From CAZGXI01 sp964529715 (GTDB lineage: Bacteria > Chloroflexota > Anaerolineae > Aggregatilineales > Ch27): 64,000 nucleotides of DNA. Made by a program: the position numbers and the translations under genes. Of this stretch, positions 62,418 through 64,000 are shown in pieces (position 1 is the stretch's first letter; the number at the start of each line of letters is the position of its first letter). Under the pieces are notes generated by a model. It ran no database searches and was not told the origin of the DNA. It worked only from the letters and a program-made list of their open reading frames with translations. Location of the stretch: NCBI GenBank assembly GCA_964529715.1, contig CAZGXI010000002.1:62001-126000 (forward strand), given 5' to 3'.

Positions 62418-63332
62418 TCAACGGGGCGAAGTCTGTCCTGACAATCCAACCGATTCGGGCGGCGGAAAGACCAGCGTGCCCCGGAACTGGATTTTGTGCG
62501 CCGCCACACGCAACCCGACCTCCATACACGCGCGCAGGTCCATACCCGAAGAGAGCGCCGCACAAAAACCGGCCACCAGCGCGTCCCCCGCCCCCACCGT
62601 ATCGACTACATGATCGACAGGTACCGGCGGAAAATGCGTGATTTCCCCGCTGGCCGGGTCGGCCAGCCATGCGCCGCGCGCGCCATCCATCCCCACAACC
62701 GTCTTGACGCCAAAGCCTTCGTACAGATGTTGGGCGTAGTCGCGCAAGCGCGGGCGGAGGCGGGCCAGACTGACGAAGATCAGGTCCGCCGACTGGTAGA
62801 AATCGCGGTGATAGTCGTCTACATCGAGCACATCGTGCACATCGGTAACGATGAACTTCCCCATCTCATGCGCCGTGCGCGCGGCGTAACGCACCCAATC
62901 GTGCGTCGAGGTATACACCCAGCGGTCGGCGTTTTCCAGAGCCTCGCACAGTTTATCCTCTGGATAGCGGTAATCTGAGGAATCGCTGAAATCGCAGAGC
63001 AATTGCCGCTCGCCTTCCGGCGACACCAGAATCACCGTCCGGGCAGTATATTGCCAGTCAGAGCGCACGTAGTCCGTTTTGACGCCGTAACCCGTCAACT
63101 GCCACAAGACTTCGGTGCCCAGGAAATCCTGTCCGACGACGGTCACGACCTGCGTGGGCTGACCGAGCAGTTGCAGCCCCACGCTCAGGTTTGAAGCCAC
63201 ACCACCGACTTCATCCAGGATCAGGTTGTTGACATAGTGCGCCGTGCCGAGCTGGAGTGGGAAGCCGTAGACAGGGACATTGGTCTCCATATCTGCCCCT
63301 GCGATCACCGTCCACACAGGTCGAGAAGTCAT
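62418..63332 (-). CDS. PfkB-family carbohydrate kinase
   Basis: This 304-residue ribokinase-like enzyme has an N-terminal block ADMETNVPVYGFPLQLG, a middle EGERQLLCDFSDSSDYRY, and the catalytic DTVGAGDALVAGF with the anion-hole GAGD. It phosphorylates a sugar or nucleoside; the residues do not single one out. The ATG at 63332 follows AGGGGG at 8 bases. It lies upstream of the EF-G-like gene on the same strand and beside the P-type ATPase promoter. Confidence 0.87.
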   Translation of the reverse strand: MTSRPVWTVIAGADMETNVPVYGFPLQLGTAHYVNNLILDEVGGVASNLSVGLQLLGQPTQVVTVVGQDFLGTEVLWQLTGYGVKTDYVRSDWQYTARTVILVSPEGERQLLCDFSDSSDYRYPEDKLCEALENADRWVYTSTHDWVRYAARTAHEMGKFIVTDVHDVLDVDDYHRDFYQSADLIFVSLARLRPRLRDYAQHLYEGFGVKTVVGMDGARGAWLADPASGEITHFPPVPVDHVVDTVGAGDALVAGFCAALSSGMDLRACMEVGLRVAAHKIQFRGTLVFPPPESVGLSGQTSPR

Positions 63333-63382
63333 AGCGAAGCCCCCTGAAGTTTTTACACAAAATGAGTTTAACGCCCCGGACC

Positions 63383-63438
63383 TTGACATGCCAGTATTTC
63401 AGTGCTACGATGACGAAACATGAATGATCGCTCATATA
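63383..63438 (+). promoter_or_regulatory. Strong promoter and candidate metal operator of the P-type ATPase
   Basis: A perfect -35 TTGACA (63383-63388) and TACGAT (63406-63411) are spaced 17 bases. Just after the expected start point lies ATGAATGATCGCTCATATAT (63419-63438), a partial dyad (ATGA/TCAT around GATC) like ArsR/SmtB operators. Metal-controlled expression is inferred. Confidence 0.6.
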
Positions 63439-63453
63439 TCAAAAGGTGGCATC

Positions 63454-64000
63454 GTGGCCGACAATGTCTCTCCTGTTTCTCCTTCTCCCCAGACGCTTGA
63501 ACTGCACATCACCGGCATGGACTGCGCCGACTGCGCCCTATCTCTGGAACGCGGCATCGCCCGTCTGGACGGCGTGCTGACCTGCGCGGTGAATTTTTCT
63601 GCCGGAAAAATGCACGTGACCGGCAACGTTGATCCCGCTGCCGTCGAGGAGCGCATCCGCTCCCTGGGCTACGGCGTGGCGCAACCCGCTCAGGCCGCTG
63701 CCCAGGTCGAAACCCCGGCCCGGCGCAATCTGTGGGGCATCGCAGCCTTCATACGTTCCCGGCGCGACATCGTCCCGGCGCTGGTCGGCGCGCTCCTGCT
63801 GGCGGTCAGCGTCGCTCTGGGCCTGCTGAACCTGCCCGAAAGCTGGAGCGTCGCCCTGCACCTGGCAGCGGTCGCCCTGGTTGGAACGCCGATCATGATC
63901 AAGGGCTGGCGCTCCCTACAGTACGGCCACGATGTGACGATCAACCTGCTGATGAGTATCGCCACTGCCGGGGCGTTGATCATCGGAGAGACAGGCGAGG
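63454..64000 (+). CDS. P1B-type heavy-metal ATPase (partial, N-terminal part)
   Basis: The first 182 codons of a metal-pumping ATPase are present and the gene runs past the window end. The N-terminal heavy-metal-associated domain (residues about 15-75) has ITGMDCADCALSLE with the Cys-x-x-Cys pair. Two membrane helices begin at about 105 and 127. The GMDC form of the motif is common in ZntA/CadA-like Zn/Cd/Pb exporters, though copper cannot be excluded without the CPx motif. The GTG at 63454 has AAAAGG upstream. Confidence 0.85.
   Translation, partial: MADNVSPVSPSPQTLELHITGMDCADCALSLERGIARLDGVLTCAVNFSAGKMHVTGNVDPAAVEERIRSLGYGVAQPAQAAAQVETPARRNLWGIAAFIRSRRDIVPALVGALLLAVSVALGLLNLPESWSVALHLAAVALVGTPIMIKGWRSLQYGHDVTINLLMSIATAGALIIGETGE

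Noticed and set aside
1..64000. CRISPR arrays, insertion sequences, integrases, prophage genes, rRNA
   Set aside because: I found no direct-repeat arrays, transposase motifs, phage structural genes or rRNA-like sequence.

Overview
The window reads as a 64-kb piece of a free-living bacterial chromosome, dense with protein genes and about 60% G+C by eye. The best guess is a Chloroflexota (Anaerolineae-like) bacterium. This is inferred from style rather than from a marker gene: many lipoproteins with Pro/Thr linkers after the lipobox, several GH57 glucan enzymes, frequent GTG and TTG starts, short rho-independent hairpins, and GAF/PAS kinases of the kind common in that phylum. I see no phage, insertion sequence, integrase or CRISPR array. 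No stretch over 300 bases lacks a gene.

Layout. 1-7801 (+): an alpha-glucan island with GH57 branching enzyme, glycogen synthase, ADP-glucose pyrophosphorylase and, behind its own promoter, alpha-glucan phosphorylase; together they make, branch and break down glycogen. 7885-16320 (-): an ABC exporter operon (ATPase plus two ABC-2 permeases), a lipoprotein foldase with three parvulin domains, a second GH57 glucan enzyme and a LysE exporter. 16536-23164: a beta-propeller lipoprotein, a three-gene membrane/secreted set, a carboxylate-amine ligase, a methyltransferase and a DM13 protein. 23376-31255: a large GAF/PAS histidine kinase facing a run of flippase-like membrane protein, tRNA-Val, site-2 protease, dCTP deaminase and ArgRS. 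31428-33431 (+): an ArsR regulator, CxxC thioredoxin and permease, a metal(loid) module.

33434-45023 (-) is one long same-strand run: a small protein behind an SOS-like box, a methyltransferase, an epimerase, an RpiR regulator, a GH5-like lipoprotein, a homoserine kinase-like GHMP enzyme, a PAS kinase, a GH63-like enzyme, a lipoprotein, an AMMECR1 protein and a phosphomutase-like enzyme. 45190-56048 mixes secreted PPC-domain protein, roadblock protein, MBL hydrolase, MurJ, a C39-like/TPR protein, a methyltransferase, a degenerate response regulator, a DUF362 protein and a secreted protein. 56205-63332 has a double-XRE regulator, a TPR protein, class II aldolase, FGGY kinase, EF-G-like GTPase and PfkB kinase. 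The window ends inside a P1B-type metal ATPase with a strong promoter.

Starts were chosen from Shine-Dalgarno position, signal peptides and overlap with neighbours, and several differ from the longest reading frame (notably murJ, argS, glgC and the GH57 branching enzyme). The most unusual items are a response regulator that has lost its phosphorylation residues, a three-parvulin lipoprotein, a small gene behind an SOS-like palindrome, a structured 93-nt intergenic element, and a hairpin family shared by three intergenic sites.
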